From the NCBI GenBank assembly GCA_015058625.1, contig SVCA01000001.1, positions 1 through 64,000 of the forward strand: DNA of 64,000 nt, read 5' to 3'. The first letter of the stretch is position 1, and every line of letters starts with the position of its first letter. The notes below the pieces were generated by a model, which was not told the origin of the DNA, did no database searches, and saw only the letters and a program-made list of their open reading frames with translations. The position numbers and the translations under genes are program-made. The DNA is from Pseudoselenomonas ruminantium (GTDB taxonomy: Bacteria; Bacillota; Negativicutes; Selenomonadales; Selenomonadaceae). This document shows positions 33,652 through 42,043 of the stretch, piece after piece.

Positions 33652-34128
33652 ATGATAACAGCTAACACCGGTGATATCGTCTATGTCAAGCGCAAGGGCT
33701 ACCGCCATTTTGGCATTTATTCAGGCAATGAGCAGGTTATCCATTATCACAAGGAGCACCATCCCCTGCTCAGCGACGGCATTATCATGGAAACCACACT
33801 GGCAGAGTTCATGTCAGACAGCGATACCTTATATGTATTGAACGGCATTGGACCGACTGCGGACACTCACCTCTTTGACTGGATTATCCAGCGGGTATTT
33901 GACGGCGAAATCACCTCATTTTCGCCTCAGGAAACCATCGATAGGGCCCGCAGCAAGCTTGGCGAACAGGGATACAGCCTGCTGCTCAACAACTGCGAAC
34001 ACTTCGCCTTCTGGTGCAAAACCGGCGTGGCCAAATCCTCTCAGGTGGACGATATTCTGGCCTGCTTCCTGCTGCTCGTCCCGCCCCCGGCTGACAAGTC
34101 AGCTTTTGACAAGTCAAAAACGATATAA
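33652..34128 (+). CDS. LRAT/NlpC-P60-like domain protein
   Basis: A 158-residue protein with an LRAT-type permuted papain fold: the His in GYRHFGIYSGNEQVIHYH near residue 18 and the catalytic Cys motif LLNNCEHFAFWC near residue 115. Such proteins act as acyltransferases or hydrolases on lipids or peptides. No signal peptide. The ATG at 33652 has GGGGAGG nine bases upstream; it follows the desulfidase by 31 bases. Two TGACNNGTCA palindromes sit in the last codons (34091 and 34106), followed by a third in the terminator. Confidence 0.75.
   Translation: MITANTGDIVYVKRKGYRHFGIYSGNEQVIHYHKEHHPLLSDGIIMETTLAEFMSDSDTLYVLNGIGPTADTHLFDWIIQRVFDGEITSFSPQETIDRARSKLGEQGYSLLLNNCEHFAFWCKTGVAKSSQVDDILACFLLLVPPPADKSAFDKSKTI
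34091..34117. repeat. Two TGACNNGTCA palindromes at the end of the LRAT gene
   Basis: CTGACAAGTCAG (34091-34102) and TTGACAAGTCAA (34106-34117), 15 bases apart. Here the coding frame reads Asp-Lys-Ser, unlike the Leu-Thr-Ser-Gln reading elsewhere, so the conservation is of DNA, not of peptide. Confidence 0.85.
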
Positions 34129-34136
34129 AAGAAACA

Positions 34137-34170
34137 GAGCCTGACAAGTCAAATAAAACTTGTCAGGCTC
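34137..34170. terminator. Bidirectional terminator containing a TGACNNGTCA palindrome
   Basis: A perfect 13-base stem (34137-34149 with 34158-34170) between convergent genes. Its left arm includes the palindrome CTGACAAGTCAA (34141-34152). Confidence 0.8.
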
Positions 34171-34175
34171 TAAAT

Positions 34176-34586
34176 TTAGCCAATATCTTCAAAGATACGC
34201 ACAGCAGGTACCTGTTTCATTTTTATCTGCGCCTCTAGAACCGTGCCGTCTGCCGCCCGGGGCAGGGGCTTGCTTTCGTCCGGCACGTCCTTTAGATGAG
34301 GACGCTTGCGGTAGCAGCTGTCCAGCTTGCCATCCACGTATTCCCGCACGAGAATGCTGCCGTCGGGCAGTATGTGACGAATGGTTTCGGTAAAATGCTG
34401 CTGTTCTTTGAGCTGCTTTATTTCCTGCTGGCGGGCATTCATTTCTTCGAGCGTTTCCGTGAGGCTTTCCACCCGCTCCTGAACCATCCCGGAAAACATT
34501 TTCTTGAAAGCATCGGAGCCTTCTGCCCTTGCCCGCTCTATATTGGTCATGCCTGCAGAGATTTCCATGCTGTCTGCCACTTTCAT
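34176..34586 (-). CDS. Hypothetical coiled-coil protein
   Basis: A 136-residue protein I do not recognise. Residues 25-65 are predicted to be helical and coiled-coil forming (VESLTETLEEMNARQQEIKQ), then a small beta-rich part (LPDGSILVREYVDGKL) follows. No signal peptide or membrane segment. Its ribosome-binding site GGGAGG lies inside the 3' arm of an 11-base perfect hairpin at 34592-34627, which would hide it from ribosomes. Convergent with the LRAT gene. Confidence 0.55.
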   Translation of the reverse strand: MKVADSMEISAGMTNIERARAEGSDAFKKMFSGMVQERVESLTETLEEMNARQQEIKQLKEQQHFTETIRHILPDGSILVREYVDGKLDSCYRKRPHLKDVPDESKPLPRAADGTVLEAQIKMKQVPAVRIFEDIG

Positions 34587-34591
34587 AAAGA

Positions 34592-34627
34592 CACCTCCCT
34601 GCTGAATATATCGTAAGCAGGGAGGTG
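34592..34627 (-). promoter_or_regulatory. Hairpin hiding the ribosome-binding site of the 34586 gene
   Basis: Perfect 11-base arms 34592-34602 and 34617-34627. On the minus strand the 3' arm ends GCAGGGAGGTG and contains the whole ribosome-binding site, with the ATG five bases later. Confidence 0.55.
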
Positions 34628-34657
34628 TTTCTTAAATTTATTTGGACAGCGCCTGCC

Positions 34658-34686
34658 TTGAAGATTACTTTTTCCCGCGCTATAAT
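34658..34686 (+). promoter_or_regulatory. Promoter of the DUF1847 gene
   Basis: TTGAAG (34658-34663) and TATAAT (34681-34686), 17-base spacer, 30 bases before the start codon. Confidence 0.65.
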
Positions 34687-34716
34687 GAAAACATCAGAAA
34701 ACAGGAGGTTTTGTCT

Positions 34717-35322
34717 ATGAACGCCGATTGTGCCAACTGCAAGACGCACGCCTGCTATACCAAGGGCGTAAATTGTACCGGGTTTGACAAGGAAACCATT
34801 CTTGCTGCCTACAATGAGGAGGAACGGCAGATTATGAAGGCCGCCGCTTATGTGGAGGGCACCTTCTACAGTAATATCACCCGCCTGCAGGAAACGGCAG
34901 AATTTGCCAAAGCCATGGGCTATAAAAAACTGGGCATGGCCTTCTGCATCGGACTGAACGCGGAAGCCAAGTATATCGCCCGCTACTATCAGCAGCAGGG
35001 TTTAGAATTTTACAGTGTCTGCTGCAAGAACTGCAGCTTCAACAAGAAGGAACTCGGCCTCAAGCAGGTCAAGCCCGAGCTCGAACACGAAGCCATGTGC
35101 AATCCCAAGATGCAGGCTAAGATTCTCGCCGACAAGGGCACAGAACTCTTTATCTCCTGCGGTCTTTGCGTGGGCCACGACACCCTGTTCAATTCCGCCT
35201 GTCCCGGCCCTGTCACTACCTTGGTGGTAAAGGACAGGTTACTTGCCCATAACCCGCTGGGCGCCATCTACTCCCGCTACTGGAAGCGGAAGCTGGGCAT
35301 CATGGATGAGGACGAAGTATAA
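34717..35322 (+). CDS. DUF1847 metal-binding protein
   Basis: A 201-residue Cys-rich protein of the DUF1847 family, function unknown. Cys residues cluster at the N-terminus (CANCKTHACYTKGVNC), near residue 100 (SVCCKNCSF), and later in AMCNPKMQ and FISCGLCVGHD, consistent with binding zinc or an Fe-S cluster. Cytosolic. The ATG at 34717 has AGGAGG upstream; a longer frame from 34642 includes the promoter. Confidence 0.8.
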   Translation: MNADCANCKTHACYTKGVNCTGFDKETILAAYNEEERQIMKAAAYVEGTFYSNITRLQETAEFAKAMGYKKLGMAFCIGLNAEAKYIARYYQQQGLEFYSVCCKNCSFNKKELGLKQVKPELEHEAMCNPKMQAKILADKGTELFISCGLCVGHDTLFNSACPGPVTTLVVKDRLLAHNPLGAIYSRYWKRKLGIMDEDEV

Positions 35323-35341
35323 ACGATAACATATGCGCAAA

Positions 35342-35371
35342 AGCGGCAACGGTTATTTCTCCGTTGCCGCT
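35342..35371. terminator. Terminator between DUF1847 and pflA
   Basis: Perfect 11-base stem (35342-35352 with 35361-35371). It overlaps the last codons of pflA on the minus strand and is followed by T-rich sequence both ways. Confidence 0.65.
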
Positions 35372-36087
35372 AATTTTATGCCCGCCTGTTTTAAGGCTTG
35401 GCGAAAGGCCGTTACTTCTTCTTTTGTTGGTTCCGGCACACTTTGCAGCGGATAGTCCCAGCCCAAGGCCTCCCATTTGGCAATGCCCATGGTATGGTAA
35501 GGCAGTACCTCCACTTCCACATCACCCGGCAGGCTGTGCACGAGACGGATAAGCTCCGCCACGCTGTCCTTCCCTGCCGTATAGCCGGGAATCAGCACAT
35601 AGCGCAGGGTTACAGGCTTGCGTTTGGCTATGCAGACAAGATTTTCCCGTATGGTGCCAAACTTTGCCTTGGTCAGCGCCTGATAGCTGGCTTCCGTGCA
35701 GCCCTTCAGGGAAAAGAGCACCCTGTCCGTATGTGGCAAAACCTGCAGGATAGCCTCTTTAGCGGCCAGGCCACAGGTGTCAATGGCGGTATGAAAACCC
35801 GCCGCCTTTGCCTTTGCCAATAGCTCTGCCAGAAACTCCGGCTGCAATAGGGGCTCACCGCCGGAAACCGTCAGACCGCCCCCGGAGGACTCGTAGAAAT
35901 TACGATAGTCCTCCATTTCCGTCAGGACTTCATCTGCCGTAATCCGCTGCTCACCTCTGGCCCAGGTATCGGGATTGTGACAAAAGGCACAGCCCAGCTG
36001 ACACCCGGCCAGGAAGAGCACATAGCGGATGCCGGGGCCGTCCACCGTGCCAAAGCTCAGCTTGGAATGATAATATCCCTGCAGCAT
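35353..36087 (-). CDS. pflA: Pyruvate formate-lyase activating enzyme
   Basis: A 244-residue radical-SAM enzyme that installs the glycyl radical on pyruvate formate-lyase. The cluster motif is CQLGCAFC near residue 29, followed by the glycine-rich GGGLTVSGGEPLL. The SFGTVDGPGIR stretch before the cluster is typical. The start at 36087 is one base after the pflB stop codon and gives the usual family length; a start at 36102 inside pflB is possible. Works only with the pflB product encoded immediately upstream. Confidence 0.9.
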   Translation of the reverse strand: MLQGYYHSKLSFGTVDGPGIRYVLFLAGCQLGCAFCHNPDTWARGEQRITADEVLTEMEDYRNFYESSGGGLTVSGGEPLLQPEFLAELLAKAKAAGFHTAIDTCGLAAKEAILQVLPHTDRVLFSLKGCTEASYQALTKAKFGTIRENLVCIAKRKPVTLRYVLIPGYTAGKDSVAELIRLVHSLPGDVEVEVLPYHTMGIAKWEALGWDYPLQSVPEPTKEEVTAFRQALKQAGIKLAATEK

Positions 36088-36088
36088 C

Positions 36089-38320
36089 TTACATGGCTTC
36101 ATAGAAGGTACGCTGGATAACCTCAAGCTGATGCGGTCTATCCAGTTTGATGAAGTTCACCGCATAACCGGACACGCGGATGGTGAGCTGCGGATAGTTT
36201 TCCGGATGTTCCATAGCATCTTCCAATACGGCTCTATCGAGGACGTTGATGTTGATATGATGCGCTTCATAACCGCTGTAACCGTCCAGCATAGCCGTGA
36301 GATTCTGCACGCGGATTTCATCCGTCTTGCCCAGCGCGGAAGGAATCATGGAGAAGGTATAGGAGATACCATCCCGGCAGTCGGCGTAATCCAGATGGGC
36401 AATGGACTTCATGGCAGCCAATGCGCCGCTCTTGTCCCGGCCATGCATGGGGTTAGCCCCCGGTGCCAAAGGCTCGCCAATCTTGCGGCCATCCGGCGTG
36501 GTGCCGGTCTTTTTGCCGTACATGACGTTAGACGTAATGGTCAGGATGGACAGGGTATGCTCTGCCCCACGGTAAGCCTTGTGCTTTCTAAGCTCCGTGA
36601 TGAATTCATGGGTCAACTCGTGCGCCAGTTCATCCACGCGCGGGTCGTTGTTGCCAAATTTCGGAAAATCTCCTTCCACCTTGAAATCCGTCGCTACGCC
36701 AAATTCGTTGCGAATCGGCGTAACCTTGGCGTATTTGATGGCAGAAAGCGAATCCACCGCACAGGACAGGCCAGCCACGCCAAAGGCCATAAGGCGCTCA
36801 ATCTTGCTGTCGTGGAGAGCCATCTGACCTGCTTCATAAGCATGCAGGTCATGGGAATAGTGAATCACGTTCATGGTGTTCACATAGAGTTTCGCGAGCC
36901 ATGCCAGTACCTTGGAATACTTCTTGCGCACATCGGCGTAGTCGAGGACACCATCTGCAGGCAGCGGCATTTCCGGAGCCAGCTGTTCATTGCTCTTTTC
37001 ATCCTTACCGCCATTGATGGCGAGCAACAAAGATTTGGCCAGATTGGCACGAGCGCCGAAGAACTGCATCATCTTGCCGAGCTTCATGGCGGATACGCAG
37101 CAGGTAATGCCGTAATCATCACCATAGACCGGACGCATAACCTCGTCATTTTCATACTGGATGGCGCTGGTCTTGATGGAGATTGTTGCTGCATACTTCT
37201 TGAAGCCTTCCGGCAGGCGTTTGCTCCAAAGCACCGTGAGGTTCGGTTCCGGGGACGGGCCCAGATTTTCGAGGGTGTGCAGTACACGGAAGGAGTTCTT
37301 CGTCACCAGCGTACGGCCATCCTCACCCATGCCGCCGACGGATTCCGTTACCCAGATGGGGTCACCGGCAAAGAGTTCATTGTATTCCGGCGTGCGCAGC
37401 ATGCGCACCATGCGCAGCTTGATGACGAGCTGGTCCATGTATTCCTGCGCTTCGGCTTCGGTAATCACACCACTAGCCAAATCGCGTTCCATATAGATGT
37501 CGAGGAAGGTGCTCACGCGGCCAATGGACATGGCGGCGCCATTCTGTTCCTTGACGGAAGCCAGATAACCAAAGTATACCCACTGTACAGCTTCCTTGGC
37601 ATTCTTAGCCGGCACGCTGATGTCAAAGCCATAGCCTGCAGCCATGGTCTTCAGGTCATTTAAGGCCTTAATCTGCTGGGCGATTTCACTGCGGGCACGC
37701 ATCTTGTCTGCGTCCATATCCCCGCTGTACATCTCTTCCTTGTCGAGCTTCTTCTGCTCAATCAGGCGGTCAACACCATAGAGTGCGACACGGCGGTAGT
37801 CGCCGATGATGCGGCCGCGGCCATAGGCATCGGGAAGGCCGGTCAAGAGGCCCAGATGGCGGGCCTTGCGCATTTCCGGGGTATAGAGTTCAAATACCGC
37901 TTCATTATGGGTCTTGACGTGCTTAGAATAGATTTCCGTAATCTTATCGCTGACCGTGTAGCCGTATTCCGCGGCAGCCTGCTGCGCCATGCGCAGACCA
38001 CCGTTGACGATAAGACCGCGTTTCAAGGGCGCATCGAGCTGCAGGCCCACAATGGACTCATGTGCCTGATCTATAAAACCTGGGCCATGGGAAATCGTGG
38101 TGGAAACCGTCTCCGTATCCACATCCAGCACGCCGCCCTTAGCCCGTTCCTGGGCCAGCAAATCCTTGCAGCGTTCCCACACAGCCGTAGTGTTTTCCGT
38201 AGCGTCCGCTAAGAAATCTGCATTGCCTTCATAGGGTGTATAGTTCTTCTGGATGAAGTCACGTACATCAATTTTCGTCTGCCATTTTCCGGGACGGAAT
38301 CCCTGCCATAATTCTTGCAT
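36089..38320 (-). CDS. pflB: Pyruvate formate-lyase (formate C-acetyltransferase)
   Basis: A 743-residue glycyl-radical enzyme converting pyruvate and CoA into acetyl-CoA and formate under anaerobic conditions. The catalytic Cys pair is in [14 protein letters not shown] and the glycyl-radical motif RVSGYAVNF is near the C-terminus. The ATG at 38320 has AGGAGG upstream; the longer frame from 38440 runs through the leader riboswitch. The ZTP riboswitch links its expression to one-carbon folate status. Confidence 0.95.
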   Translation of the reverse strand: MQELWQGFRPGKWQTKIDVRDFIQKNYTPYEGNADFLADATENTTAVWERCKDLLAQERAKGGVLDVDTETVSTTISHGPGFIDQAHESIVGLQLDAPLKRGLIVNGGLRMAQQAAAEYGYTVSDKITEIYSKHVKTHNEAVFELYTPEMRKARHLGLLTGLPDAYGRGRIIGDYRRVALYGVDRLIEQKKLDKEEMYSGDMDADKMRARSEIAQQIKALNDLKTMAAGYGFDISVPAKNAKEAVQWVYFGYLASVKEQNGAAMSIGRVSTFLDIYMERDLASGVITEAEAQEYMDQLVIKLRMVRMLRTPEYNELFAGDPIWVTESVGGMGEDGRTLVTKNSFRVLHTLENLGPSPEPNLTVLWSKRLPEGFKKYAATISIKTSAIQYENDEVMRPVYGDDYGITCCVSAMKLGKMMQFFGARANLAKSLLLAINGGKDEKSNEQLAPEMPLPADGVLDYADVRKKYSKVLAWLAKLYVNTMNVIHYSHDLHAYEAGQMALHDSKIERLMAFGVAGLSCAVDSLSAIKYAKVTPIRNEFGVATDFKVEGDFPKFGNNDPRVDELAHELTHEFITELRKHKAYRGAEHTLSILTITSNVMYGKKTGTTPDGRKIGEPLAPGANPMHGRDKSGALAAMKSIAHLDYADCRDGISYTFSMIPSALGKTDEIRVQNLTAMLDGYSGYEAHHININVLDRAVLEDAMEHPENYPQLTIRVSGYAVNFIKLDRPHQLEVIQRTFYEAM

Positions 38321-38356
38321 TGTATAATAATCCTCCTGTTTGCGCTTAGACAAAAT

Positions 38357-38470
38357 AAAGCCGCCTGAGCAAAGCATCCGCACTCTGCCCAGGCGGCAAG
38401 CTATTTGAAAAAGCATCAGCACGGCCTCACGGTAATCCACTAAACCGTCAGAACTGTGCCAGACTTATTA
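38357..38470 (-). promoter_or_regulatory. ZTP (pfl-motif) riboswitch with terminator platform
   Basis: On the minus strand the leader carries the hallmark 3' element CCGCCTGGGCA (plus strand 38386-38396), preceded by a structured region with TCTGGCAC, and followed by GCTCAGGCGGC (38360-38370) and a T-rich run. The last two arms form a terminator stem (GCCGCCTG with CAGGCGGC) that overlaps the ligand-binding element, the usual expression platform. The family binds ZTP/ZMP and reports low 10-formyl-tetrahydrofolate; formate from PflB feeds that pool. Confidence 0.85.
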
Positions 38471-38480
38471 CCTGCTACTA

Positions 38481-38509
38481 ATTATACTGATTATCCCTTG
38501 ACCTGTCAA
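38481..38509 (-). promoter_or_regulatory. Promoter of pflBA
   Basis: TTGACA (38509-38504), 17-base spacer, TATAAT (38486-38481): a perfect consensus promoter. The palindrome TTGACAGGTCAA includes the -35 hexamer, as at the polymerase promoter. Confidence 0.85.
38498..38509. repeat. TTGACCTGTCAA palindrome at the pflB -35 box
   Basis: Member of the YTGACNNGTCAR class, overlapping the -35 hexamer of pflBA. Confidence 0.8.
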
Positions 38510-38514
38510 CATCC

Positions 38515-38739
38515 TTAACCGACGCTGACACGCTGGGCGGCTTCCACGGCGTCAGCCAAAGCCATGTTGTAGCCTTCGTCATAGCCGGTACGGTAGCCGT
38601 CATACTCACAGCTGGCACCGTAATCACGCAGCATGTTCAGCATATCCTCCAGCTGATCCTCCGTCCATTCACTCATGGCGCACAGCGTTCCCAAACGCTC
38701 GATACACGCCAATTCCTTCCCCTGTGTATCCATTGTCAT
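38515..38739 (-). CDS. Small acidic hypothetical protein
   Basis: A 74-residue protein I do not recognise; acidic, helical, with Cys at about residues 12, 20 and 44. The middle EDQLEDMLNMLRDYG is amphipathic. AGGAGGCTTTGACTT precedes the ATG. It ends six bases before the pflB -35 box, so its transcript may read into the pfl leader. Confidence 0.5.
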   Translation of the reverse strand: MTMDTQGKELACIERLGTLCAMSEWTEDQLEDMLNMLRDYGASCEYDGYRTGYDEGYNMALADAVEAAQRVSVG

Positions 38740-38765
38740 AAGTCAAAGCCTCCTTACAAAACTTC

Positions 38766-38847
38766 GTGCGAAACAGTATTTCGCACTACGCCCTTACACG
38801 AAATCTAAGCGACTCTGTGCCCTTCGGGCATGACTCGCAAAGATTTC
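38766..38847. other. Two strong hairpins in the leader of the 38739 gene
   Basis: The stretch 38740-39044 has no gene. It contains a perfect 8-base hairpin (38766-38773 with 38779-38786) and a 48-base nested hairpin (38800-38806 with 38841-38847, then GCGA with TCGC, then TGCCC-TTC-GGGCA). Neither is followed by a T-run, so they are not simple terminators. May be a leader RNA or a repeated extragenic palindrome. Confidence 0.5.
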
Positions 38848-39010
38848 ATAGTAAAACTCCCAGTCTTCCAGCGGGAAAATCACACATTTGAAAGTATAGC
38901 ATGGTAAATTTTTGATAACCAGTCTTGACTTTTCCCTGCTTTCCCTTCTCCCTTATTCTTCTAAGGAGAAAAATTTTTCCTGCCTCCCAGGCAAAAAAAG
39001 TAAAAAAAAT

Positions 39011-39040
39011 AACAGTCCGCAGTTTTTCCTGCGGGCTGTT
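39011..39040 (-). terminator. Terminator of the 39045 gene
   Basis: AACAGTCCGCAG (39011-39022) with CTGCGGGCTGTT (39029-39040), then a long T-run on the minus strand. Confidence 0.85.
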
Positions 39041-39044
39041 ATCT

Positions 39045-39497
39045 TCATACCGTTACGGCCATATATCGGCTCATCGCCAGGTCCATCATATACTCGTAGC
39101 ACCGGAACAGATTGTCGAGCACCGAATGACTTTCCTGACAACGCTTCTGATGAAAGAACGCTTGTATTGCCTGACGCGCAGCAATATCATCCTCATCATA
39201 GATGTCCATCAGCAAATTCTTGCTGATTATGTGGTTGCGGCTCTTCTCCTCGGACATGGGCGCCAACAACAACTGATATAACCTGCTAATCCTCTGGGAA
39301 AACTCTGCCACATCTTTGGCCGGGTACTTTTTGAAGTGAATGGAGAGAATCTGCCCCACAAGCATCTTCATATCCTCCCACTTGTCCTCGTTCATCACCC
39401 AGCGTTTCTGATGCCGTAAGTCCTTCTCGATATAAGCATAGGCTCTCAGACGCTCAGCCCAGGAAGCAGACAACAGCCATCGATAAAAATTTTCCAC
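39045..39497 (-). CDS. Hypothetical helical protein
   Basis: A 150-residue, largely helical cytosolic protein with no recognised family. It is rich in aromatic and charged residues (MENFYRWLLSASWAERLRAY at the start). GTG start with AGGG upstream. Followed by a terminator at 39011. Single-gene unit. Confidence 0.6.
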   Translation of the reverse strand: MENFYRWLLSASWAERLRAYAYIEKDLRHQKRWVMNEDKWEDMKMLVGQILSIHFKKYPAKDVAEFSQRISRLYQLLLAPMSEEKSRNHIISKNLLMDIYDEDDIAARQAIQAFFHQKRCQESHSVLDNLFRCYEYMMDLAMSRYMAVTV

Positions 39498-39714
39498 AGT
39501 AATCCCTCGCTTTCTCAGTGACTACTTGCCGGTCGAATCTTATCGATTCCAGATCCACCCGAAACCGCTGTTGTCGTGACGGCTTCATTATGAACTCGTC
39601 CTTTTCTAATCCTCTTGTCTATTTAGTTCTCTAGTCCTATTTTACCGTATAATAATAATTTTCGCAATAGTTATTCATTGTATACTTAAACTTTCTGTTC
39701 CTGCACACAATAAA

Positions 39715-39793
39715 GCCCGGTGGCGGATAATACATTTCCGTCGCGTTAGGCAAGCCTGCATAAGCAGAGGAAATGTATTGTCCGCCACCGGGC
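39715..39793. terminator. Long 25-bp hairpin downstream of recN
   Basis: Arms 39715-39739 and 39769-39793 pair at 24 of 25 positions with a 29-base loop. Far longer than an ordinary terminator; it may be an extragenic palindrome that also ends recN transcripts. The rest of 39498-39823 shows no gene; a 77-residue open frame here runs through the hairpin and is not credible. Confidence 0.65.
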
Positions 39794-39823
39794 GTCTTTT
39801 CGTGCAGATGTAAACAAATATCT

Positions 39824-41542
39824 TTAGACAGCCTTATCTGCTGCAAATTTCTGCTTGGTGAGTTTCGCATGGCTCACCATTTCCTTGGCATTATCGAGCG
39901 AAGCCGTCGTCACATCCACGCCGGAAGCCATGCGGGCGATTTCGCTGATGCGCTCGCGCTCGGAGAGCGGCCGTACCTGAGTCACCGTGGAATCTCCGGC
40001 ACTGGTCTTGGCAATGTAGAGGTGATTGTCCGCCATGCAGGCAATCTGCGGCAGATGCGTAATGCAGAGCACCTGTTTGTACTGCGCCACGAGTGCGATG
40101 CGTTCGGCCACCATCTGAGCCGTGCGGCCGCCGATACCCGTGTCGATTTCGTCAAAGACCATGCTCGGCACGGAGGAATCCCGGGAAGCCGCCACCGTCT
40201 TGATAGCCAGCGCGATACGCGAAAGCTCACCTCCGGAAGCCACCTTGGACAGGAGCTTCTCCTCCTCGCCGGGATTGGCGGAAAAGTACATAGCCACCGT
40301 ATCGGCACCATTGCCCAGATATTTTTCTGCCGGTTCCACCCGGATATGGAAGGCCGCCTGCGGCATGCCCAAAGCTACCAGCTGGCTGCCAATAGCGCTG
40401 GCAAGCTCCCCTGCCGCCCGCTGACGAAGATTCGTCAAGTGCTCTGCCTTTTGCCGCAGCTTTTCTTCCAAGGCGGCAATTTCTCTTTCGAGCTTTGCCA
40501 TATCCTCATCGTAATTTTCGATGTCCATAAGCTCCTGCTGAACCTTTTGCTGATGTTCGAGAACATCGGCAATGGTGGCACCGTATTTACGGCACAGGCG
40601 GTCAATGACATCCATGCGGTTCTGCAGTTTATCGAGTTTTGCCGGCTGGAACTCCAGAGACTCGCCGTAATCGCGCAACTCGCCTGCTGCTTCCTGCAGG
40701 GAGATATAGGCCTCCTCCACCATGGTATAGGTATTGGCCAGACTGTCATCATAGCGGCTCATGTCCTCAAGGTTCTTCTTGACCTTGGCCACAGCCGTCA
40801 GCACGGCACTGCCATTTCCCGTGCCCACATCCAGAAGATTATAGGATTCTTCCACAAAGCCGGCAATCTTTTCCGCATGGGACAGCTTGCGGATTTCCGC
40901 CTCTAATTCCTCGTCCTCATTTTCCTTGAGCTCTGCCTCGCTGATTTCCTTGTCCTGCCAGCGCAGCATATCCAGGCGCTGGGCATATTCGCGGGCAGAC
41001 TGCTCCTTTTCCGCATGTTCCTGCTTTTTGCCCTTCCACAGGCCATAGGTCTGCCGGTAAGCGGCCAAAGCCTCCGTCAAATCCGGGTCGTAATTATCGA
41101 GCAGGGCAAACTGGCTTTCTTCTTTGAGCAGGGCCAGATTTTCATTCTGGCCGTGAATATCCACGAGGAAGGCACCAATCTGCTTGAGGATGGTCAAGGT
41201 CACATGGCAGCCGTTCACCAGCACCATACTGCGGCCGCCTTTGGTAACCTGCCGGGTGATGATTAAAAGGCCTTCCGAATCGTCAATGGCCTGCCCTGCG
41301 AGCAACTCGTGCAGTCCCAGTGACTCATCATCCAGCGTAAAGACCGCCTCCACCCGTAGCCAGTCACAGCCGGTACGGATGGCATCCGAAGATACACGCT
41401 GCCCTAAAATAGCCCCAAGCGCATCAATCAAAATGGATTTACCTGCACCGGTTTCACCCGTCAGGATGTTGAGGCCTTCACCGAACTCCACCTGCACATG
41501 TTCAAGCAGGGCAAAATTCCAAACCGTTAATGTTTTCAGCAT
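39824..41542 (-). CDS. recN: DNA repair ATPase RecN
   Basis: A 572-residue SMC-like ATPase that acts early at DNA double-strand breaks. Walker A is GETGAGKSILIDALG near residue 30, coiled-coil arms run about 155-375, and the C-terminal lobe has the signature LSRIALAIK and Walker B MVFDEIDTGIGG. The start has AAGGAG upstream. It is the last gene of the housekeeping block, directly after argR, as in many Firmicutes. Confidence 0.95.
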   Translation of the reverse strand: MLKTLTVWNFALLEHVQVEFGEGLNILTGETGAGKSILIDALGAILGQRVSSDAIRTGCDWLRVEAVFTLDDESLGLHELLAGQAIDDSEGLLIITRQVTKGGRSMVLVNGCHVTLTILKQIGAFLVDIHGQNENLALLKEESQFALLDNYDPDLTEALAAYRQTYGLWKGKKQEHAEKEQSAREYAQRLDMLRWQDKEISEAELKENEDEELEAEIRKLSHAEKIAGFVEESYNLLDVGTGNGSAVLTAVAKVKKNLEDMSRYDDSLANTYTMVEEAYISLQEAAGELRDYGESLEFQPAKLDKLQNRMDVIDRLCRKYGATIADVLEHQQKVQQELMDIENYDEDMAKLEREIAALEEKLRQKAEHLTNLRQRAAGELASAIGSQLVALGMPQAAFHIRVEPAEKYLGNGADTVAMYFSANPGEEEKLLSKVASGGELSRIALAIKTVAASRDSSVPSMVFDEIDTGIGGRTAQMVAERIALVAQYKQVLCITHLPQIACMADNHLYIAKTSAGDSTVTQVRPLSERERISEIARMASGVDVTTASLDNAKEMVSHAKLTKQKFAADKAV

Positions 41543-41557
41543 TGCCAGCCCGCTCCT

Positions 41558-42043
41558 TTACTGCAAGAAAGACGTAAGACGCTCCGTAACGGTCTTGGCA
41601 GCAGCTTTGGGCTTGACGATGATAAAGATGTTATCATCCCCGGCTACCGTCCCCAGCACTTCGGGCCAGTTGGCATGGTCGAGTGCCGAAGCGACAGTGT
41701 TGGCACCGCCGGGCAGGGTCTTGACCACGACGATGTTTTCGCTGTAATCGCAATGAATCACCGTGTCCTGGAATAAGCGCTGCATGCGCTCCTCCGTGAA
41801 GATAACAGTGTTCTGCATGGGATAAGCATAGCGGTAACGGCCATCCCCGGTCGGAACCTTAATCAGCATCATTTCCTTGATGTCCCGGGACACTGTGGCC
41901 TGGGTCACCTTGATGCGCTGCTGACGCAGGGCATCGGCCAAATCCTCCTGGGTTTCGATAATCTGAGATTCAATAATATTCTTAATCACGGCCTGTCGCA
42001 CACTTTTCACGCTCTCACCTTCCCGTTTGCTTGCTGTAGTCAT
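41558..42043 (-). CDS. argR: Arginine repressor ArgR
   Basis: A 161-residue arginine-responsive regulator. The N-terminal winged helix includes ETQEDLADALRQQRIKVTQATVSRDIKEM, and the C-terminal hexamerisation and arginine-binding domain includes TLPGGANTVASALD and GTVAGDDNIFIIV. Controls arginine synthesis and breakdown. The ATG at 42043 overlaps the nadK stop codon by one base (TAATG), so the genes are translationally coupled. Confidence 0.95.
   Translation of the reverse strand: MTTASKREGESVKSVRQAVIKNIIESQIIETQEDLADALRQQRIKVTQATVSRDIKEMMLIKVPTGDGRYRYAYPMQNTVIFTEERMQRLFQDTVIHCDYSENIVVVKTLPGGANTVASALDHANWPEVLGTVAGDDNIFIIVKPKAAAKTVTERLTSFLQ

Noticed and set aside
39637..39870. Open frame of 77 residues downstream of recN
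   Set aside because: It spans a 25-bp hairpin and overlaps the recN 3' end; no start signals.
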